52,562 nt of DNA from Candidatus Zambryskiibacteriota bacterium (GTDB lineage: Bacteria; Patescibacteriota; Minisyncoccia; Phycocordibacterales; Zambryskibacteraceae), in the NCBI GenBank assembly GCA_016180955.1, contig JACPAD010000004.1, positions 1-52,562 on the forward strand, written 5' to 3'. Both the position numbers and the translations under genes were made by a program. Below, one piece after another: positions 39,237 to 49,391 of the stretch. Positions within the stretch are counted from its first letter, which is position 1; the number at the start of each line of letters is the position of its first letter. The notes beneath the pieces were generated by a model. It was not told the origin of the DNA. It did not search any database and worked only from the letters and a program-made list of their open reading frames with translations.

Positions 39237-39467
39237 ATGAGCGCGGAACAAAAGAAAGAACTTGAAAGGATAGGAGTAGTGGTAGAGTCCCTTCCCAATA
39301 TCATGTTCCGGGTCAAGCTCGAAGCGCCTAAGGACGACGAAGAAGCAATTCTTGCTTATTTATCAGGCAAGATGCGCTTGCACCGTATCCGCGTTCTCGT
39401 CGGCGATAAAGTACTCCTAGAACTCGAGCCCTATGGCGGCAAAGCCCGTATCACCAAACGACTGTAA
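39237..39467 (+). CDS. infA: Translation initiation factor IF-1
   Basis: 76 residues, OB fold ([42 protein letters not shown] split around 44-66, ending ARITKRL). IF-1 binds the 30S A site and assists IF-2/IF-3. Placed before rpmJ and rpsM as in the classical alpha-operon start. Its ATG overlaps the TAA of the preceding gene region by adjacency (starts at 39237, the base after the stop). Confidence 0.93.
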   Translation: MSAEQKKELERIGVVVESLPNIMFRVKLEAPKDDEEAILAYLSGKMRLHRIRVLVGDKVLLELEPYGGKARITKRL

Positions 39468-39472
39468 AAAGA

Positions 39473-39501
39473 TAGACAAAAAAACGAACTTGGGTTACAA
39501 T
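39473..39501 (+). promoter_or_regulatory. Promoter of the rpmJ-rpsM-rpoA operon
   Basis: -35 TAGACA (39473-39478), 17-nt spacer, -10 TACAAT (39496-39501), giving a leader of about 5 nt before ATG 39513. Confidence 0.5.
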
Positions 39502-39512
39502 GCAAACTTGCT

Positions 39513-39629
39513 ATGAAAGTTAAGGCGGCGGTCAGAAAAATATGTTCGAAGTGCCAGATAGTCCGTAGAAAGGGCTATGTTTATGTTGTCTGCTCGGCCA
39601 ATCCCAGACATAAGCAAAGACAAGGCTAA
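39513..39629 (+). CDS. rpmJ: Ribosomal protein bL36
   Basis: 38 residues, [20 protein letters not shown] followed by a Cys and a His at the usual zinc positions (CSANPRH), so it is the zinc-binding C+ form. It overlaps rpsM by one base (TAATG). Confidence 0.95.
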   Translation: MKVKAAVRKICSKCQIVRRKGYVYVVCSANPRHKQRQG

Positions 39630-40012
39630 TGAGAATACTCGGTATCACTATCCCAGAGGACAAGCGTCTTGAAATTGGTTTAATGACATTGTATGGTGTC
39701 GGTCGTTCTCGAGCACGTCGGATTCTAAATGAATCAGACGTGCCGGTAGGGTTGAAAGCTAAAGAAGCGACTGTCGAGCAGGAGAATAAGATTCGTTCCG
39801 TCATCGAGACGTTCACTTTGGAAGGGGACCTCAAGCGCGAGAAGGCGACTAATATAAAACGCCTCAAAGATATCAAGGCCTACCGCGGCATTCGTCACCA
39901 GAAGAACTTGCCGACCAGAGGCCAGCGCACCAAAACCAATTCCAGGACCACTAGGACTTATCGCGGCAGAAAAACCGCGGGTACTGGCAGAAAAGTAGCG
40001 GAGAAAAAGTAG
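39629..40012 (+). CDS. rpsM: Ribosomal protein uS13
   Basis: 127 residues; [20 protein letters not shown] start, helix-turn-helix core (YGVGRSRARRIL) and the basic C-terminal tail (GIRHQKNLPTRGQRTKTNSR) that contacts P-site tRNA. Head protein of the 30S. Normal length. Confidence 0.96.
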   Translation: MRILGITIPEDKRLEIGLMTLYGVGRSRARRILNESDVPVGLKAKEATVEQENKIRSVIETFTLEGDLKREKATNIKRLKDIKAYRGIRHQKNLPTRGQRTKTNSRTTRTYRGRKTAGTGRKVAEKK

Positions 40013-40024
40013 TCAGTAAATAGA

Positions 40025-40465
40025 ATGGGAAAAAAGAAAATTGCTACAACTTCAATCGAAGTCGAGACCCCAACACCAGAGGTTGGGATTGAAGAGAAAA
40101 AAACGAGCGCCAAAAGGCGTGTTGACTCCGGAGTACTCTCTGTCGAATCAACCTACAACAACACCAAACTCGCCTTGACAGACCAGAAAGGAGGAACCTT
40201 GGCGTGGTCTTCGAGCGGCTCGCTTGGCTTTAAAGGGGCCAAGAAGGGCACCCCATTTGCCGCTGCCAAGGTTGGCGAAGTTTTAGCCGAAAAAGCGCTT
40301 GCGCTTGGCGTCAAGGAAGTGAGAGTGGTAGTCAAGGGTGTTGGCTCTGGCCGCGAGTCGGCCATTCGCGGCTTTATCTCGAAAGGGATAAATCTTACCG
40401 CCATCCAGGACCAGACGCCGATACCGCATAACGGGCCCAAACCGCCTAAACCAAGGAGAACTTAA
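40025..40465 (+). CDS. rpsK: Ribosomal protein uS11
   Basis: 146 residues; conserved STYNNTKLALTDQKGGTLAW (about 43-62), KGVGSGRESAIRGF (about 105-118) and the end PIPHNGPKPPKPRRT. The first 30 residues are an N-terminal extension rich in Thr/Glu/Lys. Platform protein of the 30S, next to rpsM as usual. Confidence 0.96.
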   Translation: MGKKKIATTSIEVETPTPEVGIEEKKTSAKRRVDSGVLSVESTYNNTKLALTDQKGGTLAWSSSGSLGFKGAKKGTPFAAAKVGEVLAEKALALGVKEVRVVVKGVGSGRESAIRGFISKGINLTAIQDQTPIPHNGPKPPKPRRT

Positions 40466-40557
40466 TGATGAATTTAAAATTTTTAATTTAGAATTTAAAA
40501 TGAAAATTCAAACTTTGAAAATTTAATGGAAATTGAAAATTAGGAATTGAAAATTAT
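40466..40557. repeat. AT-rich imperfect repeats between rpsK and rpsD
   Basis: Degenerate repeats of AATTTAAAATTTTT / GAAAATT type with no frame. Similar material precedes rpoA (41164-41196) and, as GATTTAGGATTTAAGAAT, rpsI (42861-42878). Confidence 0.6.
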
Positions 40558-41163
40558 ATGCGAATAGGACCTAAATACAAAATAGCCAGACGCCTAGGAG
40601 TCCCCATCTTTGAGAAGACCCAGACTCCGAAGTACACGCTCTCGCTTGCGCGCAAGGAAAAAAGTGTTATAAGACGTAAAAAACCGTTGAGCGAGTTTGG
40701 TCTCTCTCTTATTGAGAAGCAGAAAGCGCGCTTTACTTACGGCTTAAGCGAGAAGCAGTTCAGGAAGTATGTCGACAAGGCCCTGAAAACACCCGTATCG
40801 GCCCAGACGCTCTTTACACTTCTCGAAAGTCGGCTTGATAATGTGCTCTTCCGTTCCGGACTTGCGAAGAGTCGTTCACAGGCGCGCCAGATCGCAAGCC
40901 ATGGCCACGCGCTTGTGAATGGGCGGCGCGTGACCATCCCTTCCGTATCACTCTCGGAAGGCGATACGGTCGGCTTGCGGGATGGTTCGGCGCAGAGCCC
41001 GCTTTTCGGAGAGGTGACGGAAAGGATGAAAGTATTGACTCCCCCCCTCTGGCTCGAGCTAGACCCAGCCGCAAAGACCGCGAAAGTTACAGGAGCGCCG
41101 GTCTACGCTCCCGCAGAACATGTCTTCGATCTCTCAGTCGTGATTGAATTCTATAATCGATAA
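40558..41163 (+). CDS. rpsD: Ribosomal protein uS4
   Basis: 201 residues. N-terminal domain without the Cys of zinc forms, then the S4 RNA-binding domain (about 91-155; LESRLDNVLFRSGLAKSRSQARQ and HALVNGRRVTIPSVSL) and the C-terminal IEFYNR. Primary 16S rRNA-binding assembly protein. The segment AEHVFDLSVVIEFY ends normally. Confidence 0.95.
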   Translation: MRIGPKYKIARRLGVPIFEKTQTPKYTLSLARKEKSVIRRKKPLSEFGLSLIEKQKARFTYGLSEKQFRKYVDKALKTPVSAQTLFTLLESRLDNVLFRSGLAKSRSQARQIASHGHALVNGRRVTIPSVSLSEGDTVGLRDGSAQSPLFGEVTERMKVLTPPLWLELDPAAKTAKVTGAPVYAPAEHVFDLSVVIEFYNR

Positions 41164-41196
41164 ATAAAAATTTTAAATTTTAAATTAATAAAATAT

Positions 41197-42171
41197 ATGG
41201 CAGATTACACAATACACTTACCTTCGAAGCCAAAAGTGATTTCTGAAGAGGGAGCTGAAAACAATTCGTTTTCAGGTATCTTCGAGATCGACGGGCTCTA
41301 TCCAGGCTACGGCCACACCCTAGGCAACTCGCTTAGACGTATCATCCTGTCTTCATTGCCGGGAGTGGCTATTACTTCTGTCAAAATCACCGGAGTAAGC
41401 CACGAGTTCTCTGTCATTGACGACATCAAAGAAGACGTGATCACTATCCTCCTTAACCTCAAGAAGATCCGCATGCGCTTTGCCACCGATGAGCCGCAGA
41501 CTATAACGCTTAAGGCCAAAGGAGAGAGGGTCGTCACTGCCGCCGATCTCGAAGCACCCGGTCAGGTCGAGATTCTTACCCCCGAGCAAGTTATTGCAAC
41601 GTTAACTTCCAAATCTGCCGCTATTGAAATGGAGATTCATGCCGAGAAAGGATTAGGTTTTATGCCCAAGGAGATGATAGACAAGAGCCGAGTCGATATC
41701 GGTACCATAGCGCTTGACGGCATCTTTACCCCCATCCGCAAGGCCTCGTATGAAGTCGAAAATATGCGCGTTGGCGATAGGACCGACTTCAATAAATTAA
41801 AGATTTTCATCGAGACAGACGGCACAGTCACTCCGTCAACCGCTCTCTCGACAGCCATCGAAATAATGATAAGCCAACTTAAGGCGGTGGTTGGCTTCAA
41901 AGAAGACGAGCCGGTGCTTGAAGAAATACCAATTATCTCTTCTGCCGCTCTGCCGAAAACCGATGTGGATCCAGAAGTGCTGAAGACTCGCATCGAATCT
42001 CTCGACCTCTCTGCCCGCACCTTAAATGCGCTCTCTGGCGCTAATATTCGTACCATTGGCGGGCTTGCTCGCAAAAAAGAAAAAGATCTTCTTGAAATCT
42101 CCGGGCTCGGAGCTAAGGGTATTCAAGAAATCAGAAAAGCGCTGGGAGAGTTTGGCATCACTTTAAAATAA
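41197..42171 (+). CDS. rpoA: RNA polymerase subunit alpha
   Basis: 324 residues. N-terminal dimerisation domain with GYGHTLGNSLRRIILSSLPG (about 37-56) and the C-terminal (HhH) alpha-CTD (about 258-320; LDLSARTLNALSGANIRTIGGL), which contacts UP elements and activators. The linker is acidic. The stop overlaps the rplQ start by one base (TAATG). Confidence 0.97.
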   Translation: MADYTIHLPSKPKVISEEGAENNSFSGIFEIDGLYPGYGHTLGNSLRRIILSSLPGVAITSVKITGVSHEFSVIDDIKEDVITILLNLKKIRMRFATDEPQTITLKAKGERVVTAADLEAPGQVEILTPEQVIATLTSKSAAIEMEIHAEKGLGFMPKEMIDKSRVDIGTIALDGIFTPIRKASYEVENMRVGDRTDFNKLKIFIETDGTVTPSTALSTAIEIMISQLKAVVGFKEDEPVLEEIPIISSAALPKTDVDPEVLKTRIESLDLSARTLNALSGANIRTIGGLARKKEKDLLEISGLGAKGIQEIRKALGEFGITLK

Positions 42172-42518
42172 TGGCGTACCACAGAACCAAAAGAAAATTC
42201 GGCAGGAAAAAAAACCAAAGATTGGCTTTGATGAAGTCTCTGGCTTATTCGCTCACTCTCAAGGAAAAGATTAAAACTACGGAAGCTAAAGCCAAATCTC
42301 TGCGTCCTTACATAGAGAAACTTGTAACCTTACGTAAGAAAGATAATCAAGCCATGCACCGTCTGCTCGAAGCTCGTGTTGGAACGCGGGCGGCCAAAAA
42401 GATTGCCACAGAACTTTCTCCTCGTTATAAAAAAAGAGCCGGCGGCTACACTCGCATCACCAAGATGGCTCGCCGCGCTTCCGATGGCGCCAAACAGGCG
42501 ATTATAGAGTTCGTATGA
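42171..42518 (+). CDS. rplQ: Ribosomal protein bL17
   Basis: 115 residues; RKFGRKKNQRLALMKSLAYSL near the N-terminus (about 7-27), and KIATELSPRYKKRAGGYTRI. Located at the peptide exit tunnel region. Overlaps rplM by 4 nt (ATGA). Confidence 0.96.
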   Translation: MAYHRTKRKFGRKKNQRLALMKSLAYSLTLKEKIKTTEAKAKSLRPYIEKLVTLRKKDNQAMHRLLEARVGTRAAKKIATELSPRYKKRAGGYTRITKMARRASDGAKQAIIEFV

Positions 42519-42859
42519 AATATACTTTAGACGCTAAAGGAAAAGTGCCTGGAAGAATAGCTACGGAAGTAGCGGTATTACTCATGGGGAAAAATCGCAC
42601 CGACTTTGCTCGTAATACCATCCCTAATGTTGAAGTAGAAATCGTGAATGCCGGTTCCCTAAACTTGGAAGCCAGTAAGCTAAAAGCTAAAAACTATTTT
42701 CATCACTCCGGCTATCCAGGCGCTCTCAAAAGAGAATCTATGAAGCACGTCGTGGAGAAGAAGGGCGCCAAAGAGGTTTTGCGCCGGGCCGTCTACGGTA
42801 TGCTTCCCAAGAATAAACTGCGCCCGCGCATGATGAAGAATCTTAGCATTAAAGATTAA
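42515..42859 (+). CDS. rplM: Ribosomal protein uL13
   Basis: 114 residues; short form of uL13 with GKVPGRIATEVAVLLMGK (about 9-26), YFHHSGYPGALK and RRAVYGMLPKNKLRPRMM (about 91-108). The usual N-terminal 20 or so residues are partly missing. Confidence 0.95.
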   Translation: MKYTLDAKGKVPGRIATEVAVLLMGKNRTDFARNTIPNVEVEIVNAGSLNLEASKLKAKNYFHHSGYPGALKRESMKHVVEKKGAKEVLRRAVYGMLPKNKLRPRMMKNLSIKD

Positions 42860-42860
42860 A

Positions 42861-42878
42861 GATTTAGGATTTAAGAAT
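42861..42878 (+). repeat. Dispersed AT-rich repeat before rpsI
   Basis: GATTTAGGATTTAAGAAT; matches 4883-4900 (minus strand) at 17 of 18 bases. It immediately precedes and overlaps the rpsI ATG. Confidence 0.55.
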
Positions 42879-43275
42879 GACTCAAATTAAAGAAAAATAC
42901 ATAGAGGCAGTGGGACGCAGAAAAACTTCCGTAGCGCGCGTTCGTATTGCTCCCGCGTCGAAGACAATGCTTACCGTAAACGATAAAGAATTCGAAAAAT
43001 ACTTCCCGACCACAGAACTTCGAAAAACGGTACTAGCCGTCTTTAATGATGTGCCAGAGAGTTTTGCTGTAACAGCAAAACTCTCTGGCGGCGGTATTTC
43101 TTCCCAAGCCCAAGCGCTTCGTCACGGTATTGCCCGCGCTCTGACAGAAAATGAGCCCGCGCTCCGCACCAAACTCAAGAGCAAGGGGTATCTTAAGCGC
43201 GATCCCCGTGCCAAAGAGCGCCGCAAATTCGGTTTGAAGAAAGCCAGAAAAGCTCCGAAGTGGAGTAAACGCTAG
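42877..43275 (+). CDS. rpsI: Ribosomal protein uS9
   Basis: 132 residues; AVGRRKTSVARVRI (about 10-23), SGGGISSQAQALRHGIARAL (about 66-85) and the C-terminal GLKKARKAPKWSKR that reaches the P-site tRNA. A perfect 17-bp hairpin (43053-43089) encodes DVPESFAVTAKLSG just before the GGG motif. Protein length is normal, so the palindrome is not a simple insertion. Confidence 0.95.
   Translation: MTQIKEKYIEAVGRRKTSVARVRIAPASKTMLTVNDKEFEKYFPTTELRKTVLAVFNDVPESFAVTAKLSGGGISSQAQALRHGIARALTENEPALRTKLKSKGYLKRDPRAKERRKFGLKKARKAPKWSKR
43053..43089. repeat. 17-bp perfect hairpin inside rpsI
   Basis: Stem GCCAGAGAGTTTTGCTG (43053-43069), loop TAA, exact complement 43073-43089. Confidence 0.92.
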
Positions 43276-43310
43276 TTGCGCTCTGCAGTCCAAACGCAGA
43301 TTTGGACAAG

Positions 43311-43343
43311 AGAAAAGGCAGGACTTGTTTAAGGTCCCGCCTT
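43311..43343 (-). terminator. Terminator of the 66-aa gene
   Basis: Minus-strand stem AAGGCGGGAC / GTCCTGCCTT (with one G-U pair), then TTCTCTT. A separate 7-bp hairpin (43288-43307) lies after rpsI. Confidence 0.6.
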
Positions 43344-43365
43344 GTGCTCTATCAGCGTCGCCGAG

Positions 43366-43566
43366 CTACCGAGCGGTCGCACCGAAGGTGAGAAGCGCTT
43401 GCAGCTGTTTCGAGTTCAGCTCGAACTCGAACTCGCGGGTGCGGCCGACACGGTTGTCGCGGGCCTGCACCTTGAGGACGACCGTGTTACGGGATTCCGA
43501 GATGATCTCCAGCCGATCCTGCGGGTCGGCCACGTACCTGTCGGGTCGAACGGTGGCGGCGGGCAT
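43366..43566 (-). CDS. Hypothetical 66-aa protein
   Basis: Complete small gene: promoter (43637-43609), Shine-Dalgarno AGGAGGT before ATG 43566, terminator. The product is soluble, charged (RLEIISESRNTVVLKVQARD), predicted mostly beta in the first half and ending in a helix (LNSKQLQALLTFGATAR). No family recognised; a small DNA/RNA-binding or regulatory role would be a guess. It is one of the self-contained small minus-strand genes between the ribosomal operon and grpE. Confidence 0.65.
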   Translation of the reverse strand: MPAATVRPDRYVADPQDRLEIISESRNTVVLKVQARDNRVGRTREFEFELNSKQLQALLTFGATAR

Positions 43567-43608
43567 ATCATTACCTCCTGAGTCGTGTGAATCACGACCT
43601 CTTCCATT

Positions 43609-43637
43609 ATCATATCATAGCCCATTCTATTTGTCAA
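43609..43637 (-). promoter_or_regulatory. Promoter of the 66-aa gene
   Basis: -35 TTGACA (43637-43632), 17-nt spacer, -10 TATGAT (43614-43609). Near-consensus. Confidence 0.75.
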
Positions 43638-43696
43638 GCATTTTTCGATCATCAAAATAGCTTGCAAAATAAGGGAAATTTTAATAACCTAAGGTA

Positions 43697-43800
43697 CGTA
43701 GCAGACCAAAGCACTCCAGTGGTCGAAACGTTAAGAGAACGCCCCAGTGGAGCAAACGATAAAACAAAAGTAGACCGGAAGGTCTGCTTTTGTTTGGACT
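43697..43800 (+). ncRNA. Candidate small RNA with terminator
   Basis: A possible promoter (TTGCAA 43662-43667, 17 nt, TAACCT 43685-43690) is followed by a structured segment ending in a 15-bp hairpin with a GGAA loop and T-rich arm (43762-43795). GCAGACC at 43701-43707 can pair with the right arm GGTCTGC (43781-43787) and compete with the hairpin. Inside, CCAGTGG-TCGAAACG and CCAGTGG-AGCAAACG form a direct repeat. No reading frame is convincing. Could be an sRNA or an attenuated leader. Confidence 0.3.
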
Positions 43801-43845
43801 ACTGCGGCAAGAAAAATATCAAGTGCCATGCTATATCATAGCACT

Positions 43846-43883
43846 ATACGTTATTAGTTCACGGTCGTGAGTTAATAACGTAT
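43846..43883. repeat. Long inverted repeat
   Basis: ATACGTTATTA (43846-43856) / TAATAACGTAT (43873-43883) with inner TCACG / CGTGA. Symmetry and AT-richness suit an operator or an insertion scar; no adjacent gene uses it clearly. Confidence 0.6.
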
Positions 43884-43934
43884 ACATCGATATTCAGCTA
43901 TAGCGTGAAGTTGATGTATGTAAATTGGATAATG

Positions 43935-43962
43935 GAAAAACCGCCGATCGTAGCTGGCGGTT
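43935..43962 (-). terminator. Terminator of the 90-aa zinc-ribbon gene
   Basis: Minus-strand AACCGCC (43962-43956) / GGCGGTT (43945-43939) stem followed by TTTCC. Confidence 0.7.
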
Positions 43963-43985
43963 AATCCGCCGCCGCGATGGGCGGT

Positions 43986-44258
43986 TCACTTAAGCTTCTT
44001 CTTGCGTTTAGGTGTCTTCCCCAGCCTTTCGCCGCAGAATGGACAGTGGGTAATCGGGAAGTTGGGCATGTAATCATCCACCCCTCGATCGGTACAACTC
44101 CATCTGGTCATGGTAATCACAGCTCTGCGCCTCGGCTCATCAAGTAGGGTAATCGAAGCCTTGATGAAGTTATCTTTCTTGTTGTTGAGATGCCGCAGCC
44201 GTCCGCATTCATGAAAGGCTATGGTGTTAAACATGTTCCATACTACAGAGCTTTTCAT
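43986..44258 (-). CDS. Hypothetical 90-aa protein with a zinc ribbon
   Basis: ATG 44258 is chosen because GGGAGGG (44268-44262) is its Shine-Dalgarno site; the upstream ATG 44270 lies across that site. A possible zinc module: HECG (about 16-19) with CPFCGERLG (about 72-80), the latter a typical rubredoxin-type knuckle. Basic C-terminal tail (KTPKRKKKLK). Promoter and terminator are its own. Nucleic-acid binding is plausible but no family is recognised. Confidence 0.7.
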   Translation of the reverse strand: MKSSVVWNMFNTIAFHECGRLRHLNNKKDNFIKASITLLDEPRRRAVITMTRWSCTDRGVDDYMPNFPITHCPFCGERLGKTPKRKKKLK

Positions 44259-44275
44259 AAGCCCTCCCATTTAAC

Positions 44276-44304
44276 TTTATACACCCAAAAAGCTAATTTG
44301 TCAA
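44276..44304 (-). promoter_or_regulatory. Promoter of the 90-aa gene
   Basis: -35 TTGACA (44304-44299), 17-nt spacer, -10 TATAAA (44281-44276). Confidence 0.75.
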
Positions 44305-44356
44305 GCAGATACTTGATTTTAGTGAATTTATAGGGTATCTTATGTGAGCTACTTGT

Positions 44357-44422
44357 CCCGTTAGAAATTTAGCGGGGCATAAATTAAGGTCGAAATTATA
44401 AGGATTAAAATTTCTAACTGGG
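44357..44422 (+). promoter_or_regulatory. Inverted repeat in the grpE leader
   Basis: CCCGTTAGAAAT (44357-44368) and ATTTCTAACTGGG (44410-44422) pair with one extra base; the right arm ends at the base before the grpE ATG. Either a repressor operator of the heat-shock operon or an mRNA stem covering the start codon. The standard CIRCE sequence is not present. Confidence 0.45.
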
Positions 44423-46865
<2,443 letters not shown>

Positions 46866-46869
<4 letters not shown>

Positions 46870-47747
46870 AGAATTACTACAAGATTCTAGGAGTAAATAA
46901 AAACGCTTCTGAAGAAGAGATAAAGAAAGCGTTTAGAAAATTAGCCCATGCTTATCACCCTGATAAATCCGGCGGAGATGAAGCAAAATTCAAAGAAGTT
47001 TCGGAAGCTTACACGGTACTATCGGACAAAAAGAAGCGTGCCCAGTATGACAATTTCGGTTCAGCCACCGCCGGTGGCGGGGCAAGTTGGCAAGGTGCGG
47101 GGTTCGATCCGTCTTCGTTCGGTTTCGATTTCTCTGGTTTCGGCACGACCGGCTTTGATACCGGTGACTTAAGCGATATTCTCTCAAGTATTTTTGGCGG
47201 CCGCCGCGTCCGCCGGGGACGCGACATTGCCGTCGATATCGAGCTTTCTTTCCAAGAATCTATTTTCGGTGCGGAACGTAAGGTAGTAATCAATTCTAAG
47301 TTTGTAAAACAAAAAGAAGTTTCCATCTCCGTGCCGCCCGGTATTGATGATGGCCAGATGATTCGACTTTCCGGCATGGGCGAGACGCTCGAAGGGGGAG
47401 TGCCGGGCGATTTGTATGTCAAAGTGCATGTCAGGAAACACCCGTACCTGCGCAAAGAAGGTTATAACCTGATTATGGATCTCTCCGTCAAACTCTCCGA
47501 AGCACTTTTAGGTAGCGAAAAAACTATTGCTACTTTAGACGGAGAAATTACGCTTAAGGTTCCGTCCGGTATCAAGCATGGCACGATCTTAAGAGTCAAG
47601 GGCAAGGGCGTGCCTCACAACGGAGGCCTTGCCTCCGTTAAAGTCGGCAGGGGTGATCTCTATGTCCGTATTTCAGTCCAAATTCCCGAAAAACTTTCCA
47701 AAGAAGCTAAGAAAATAGTTGAGGAATTGAAGAAGCAGGGATTATAA
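46866..47747 (+). CDS. dnaJ: DnaJ-type co-chaperone without zinc fingers (CbpA-like)
   Basis: 293 residues. J domain (about 2-65; [23 protein letters not shown] at about 33-35), Gly/Phe-rich linker (about 70-115), then the two C-terminal beta domains ([36 protein letters not shown]). The four CxxCxGxG zinc repeats are absent. Hairpin DNA at 47619-47639 encodes the odd NGGLASV in place of the short normal loop. Overlaps dnaK by 4 nt. Confidence 0.92.
47619..47639. repeat. 9-bp hairpin in dnaJ
   Basis: AACGGAGGC (47619-47627), loop CTT, GCCTCCGTT (47631-47639). Confidence 0.85.
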
Positions 47748-47748
47748 T
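47743..47748 (+). promoter_or_regulatory. -10 box, leaderless-type
   Basis: TATAAT 6 nt before ATG 47755; it overlaps the dnaJ stop region. Confidence 0.6.
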
Positions 47749-47754
47749 AGTTGA

Positions 47755-49164
47755 ATGTCAAATTTTGTTGGCAAAAGTGTGGAGATCCCTGCCACACCCT
47801 TTGCATTTTTATGGTTTGCATTAAAACAATATAGAAAAGGATTTCTCTGGCTTATATTTCTCGGTATTTTAGCGGAAACCCTTAGTAGTTTGAACGCTTA
47901 TGTTTTCAAGGGGTTTGTTGATTCGGCAAACTCCTATCTTCCCGGCAATAGCCAGTATTTACATGTTGTCTTTTTATGGATATTAGCTTTTCCCATACTG
48001 AATTTAGTAGGATCGGCAATAAGGAGAATTGATGGAGTTATCTCAAACTTTGTTACTATTCATGCTCGTAGTGGTGCTGCCAAAACACTTTTTGAATACT
48101 TATCTTTGCACAGTCTTTCTTATTTCAATGACAGGTTTTCTGGAGCATTAAGCGAGAAAGCTGGAACTGTCTCTTCAAGTGTGGCTCGTTTCATTAATCT
48201 TTTAACAGACAATATTCTAGGTTTTGTCGTCAGCTCTGTAGTCACTGGCATCTTGCTGTTTTCTTCCAATAAAGAATTAGCATGGATATTTATAGATGGC
48301 TTTATAATACTTATTCCTATTAATCTTTGGCTTAGCAGAAAACAAAATGATCTTTCAGACCGGGCCGCAGAGTTAGCTGCGAAACTGCGCGGACAGATTA
48401 TAGATACCATTACCAATATTTCCGCTGTTCAGCAATATGCACGGCGCCTCTTTGAGATTGACAGATTGGAAAAAGCTATTAATGAATATAGGGAAGCGTC
48501 GGTCAAAAGCAGCAATTACCGAGCGAAAGTTCTCTTCATCAACAATGTTCTTATAGGAATATTTATCGGAGTAATTATTCTATGGGCCTTCTCCTTGTGG
48601 TCTAAAGCGCTTATTACGATCGGTTCTCTCGTTATGGTAGTCACACTTACGCGTGGCTTCGTTTACAGTCTTACTTATATTGGTCAGAATCTTAATAATA
48701 TTATTGAAATTTATAGCGAGACAAAAAATGGTTTAAGAGAAATTGTCAGACCTCACGACATTGTAGACAAGCCAAATGCTAGAAGACTTGTAGTAGAAAA
48801 AGGCGAGGTGACATTTGAGAACGTAACTTATGCTTATGAAAAAGATCCTAGAAATATTTTTGAAAATCTAAGTTTTAAGATTAAGGGTGGTCAGAAAGTG
48901 GGCATTGTAGGTGGTAGCGGAGCGGGAAAAACGACTCTTATGAAATTACTTTTGCGCCAGTATGATTTGCTCTCCGGAATCATTAGAATTGACAATCAGG
49001 ATATTCGAGAGGTAACACAAGAAAGTTTGAGAGAGAATGTATCGATTGTGCCTCAAGAGCCGATGCTCTTCCACAGGGAAAGAAGTGTTATATCACGCTT
49101 GATGTTGATGTTCTGGATCCAACGTTCGCTCCCGGTGTTGGGACACCAGTACCGTTCGGCATGA
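47755..49164 (+). CDS. ABC exporter, truncated in its nucleotide-binding domain
   Basis: Up to about residue 443 a normal type IV ABC half-transporter: six membrane segments (about 28-320), then the NBD with Walker A GGSGAGKTTLMK (about 384-395) and Q-loop SIVPQEPMLFHR (about 431-442). The signature LSGGQ, Walker B, D-loop and H-loop are missing; the last 27 residues (ERSVISRLMLMF onward) are out-of-frame translation of the agmatinase remnant. It cannot hydrolyse ATP as it stands. Either a deletion joined two genes or the contig is chimeric here, at about 49077-49088. Confidence 0.85.
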   Translation: MSNFVGKSVEIPATPFAFLWFALKQYRKGFLWLIFLGILAETLSSLNAYVFKGFVDSANSYLPGNSQYLHVVFLWILAFPILNLVGSAIRRIDGVISNFVTIHARSGAAKTLFEYLSLHSLSYFNDRFSGALSEKAGTVSSSVARFINLLTDNILGFVVSSVVTGILLFSSNKELAWIFIDGFIILIPINLWLSRKQNDLSDRAAELAAKLRGQIIDTITNISAVQQYARRLFEIDRLEKAINEYREASVKSSNYRAKVLFINNVLIGIFIGVIILWAFSLWSKALITIGSLVMVVTLTRGFVYSLTYIGQNLNNIIEIYSETKNGLREIVRPHDIVDKPNARRLVVEKGEVTFENVTYAYEKDPRNIFENLSFKIKGGQKVGIVGGSGAGKTTLMKLLLRQYDLLSGIIRIDNQDIREVTQESLRENVSIVPQEPMLFHRERSVISRLMLMFWIQRSLPVLGHQYRSA

Positions 49165-49328
49165 ATCCTAGGACCTTGCTGAATGTTCTGGAATTTGTCG
49201 CGAGTAAGAACGACGTCGTCGCATTAGATATTGTCGAGCTCTGTCCGCACAATGATAGATCTGGTTCAACGGCGAATCTGGTCTTTCATCTCCTTATGAA
49301 TCTTATGGCTTGGGCTTGGGACAAATGA
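49083..49328 (+). pseudogene. Agmatinase/ureohydrolase C-terminal remnant
   Basis: In the frame through 49089 the DNA reads YITLDVDVLDPTFAPGVGTP, the metal-binding motif of the arginase/agmatinase family (D-x-D and DP-x-FAPG), followed by VVALDIVELCPHNDRSGST and the final helix to TGA 49328. The first two thirds of the enzyme are missing, replaced by the ABC transporter. Only the second metal-binding motif remains, so it is not functional. Confidence 0.85.
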
Positions 49329-49354
49329 GTGTCCCTTGCTCGCGCGGCCATTCT

Positions 49355-49391
49355 AAATAGCCTTATGTAGACGCGTAAGGCTATTTCTTTT
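49355..49391 (+). terminator. Terminator after the agmatinase remnant
   Basis: AAATAGCCTTA (49355-49365) / TAAGGCTATTT (49376-49386), 11-bp stem followed by CTTTT. It overlaps the 3-prime end of the minus-strand C39 gene, so it may serve both directions. Confidence 0.75.

Noticed and set aside
44357..44422. CIRCE operator for HrcA
   Set aside because: The arms are CCCGTTAGAAAT, not TTAGCACTC / GAGTGCTAA, and the spacer is 41 nt rather than 9.
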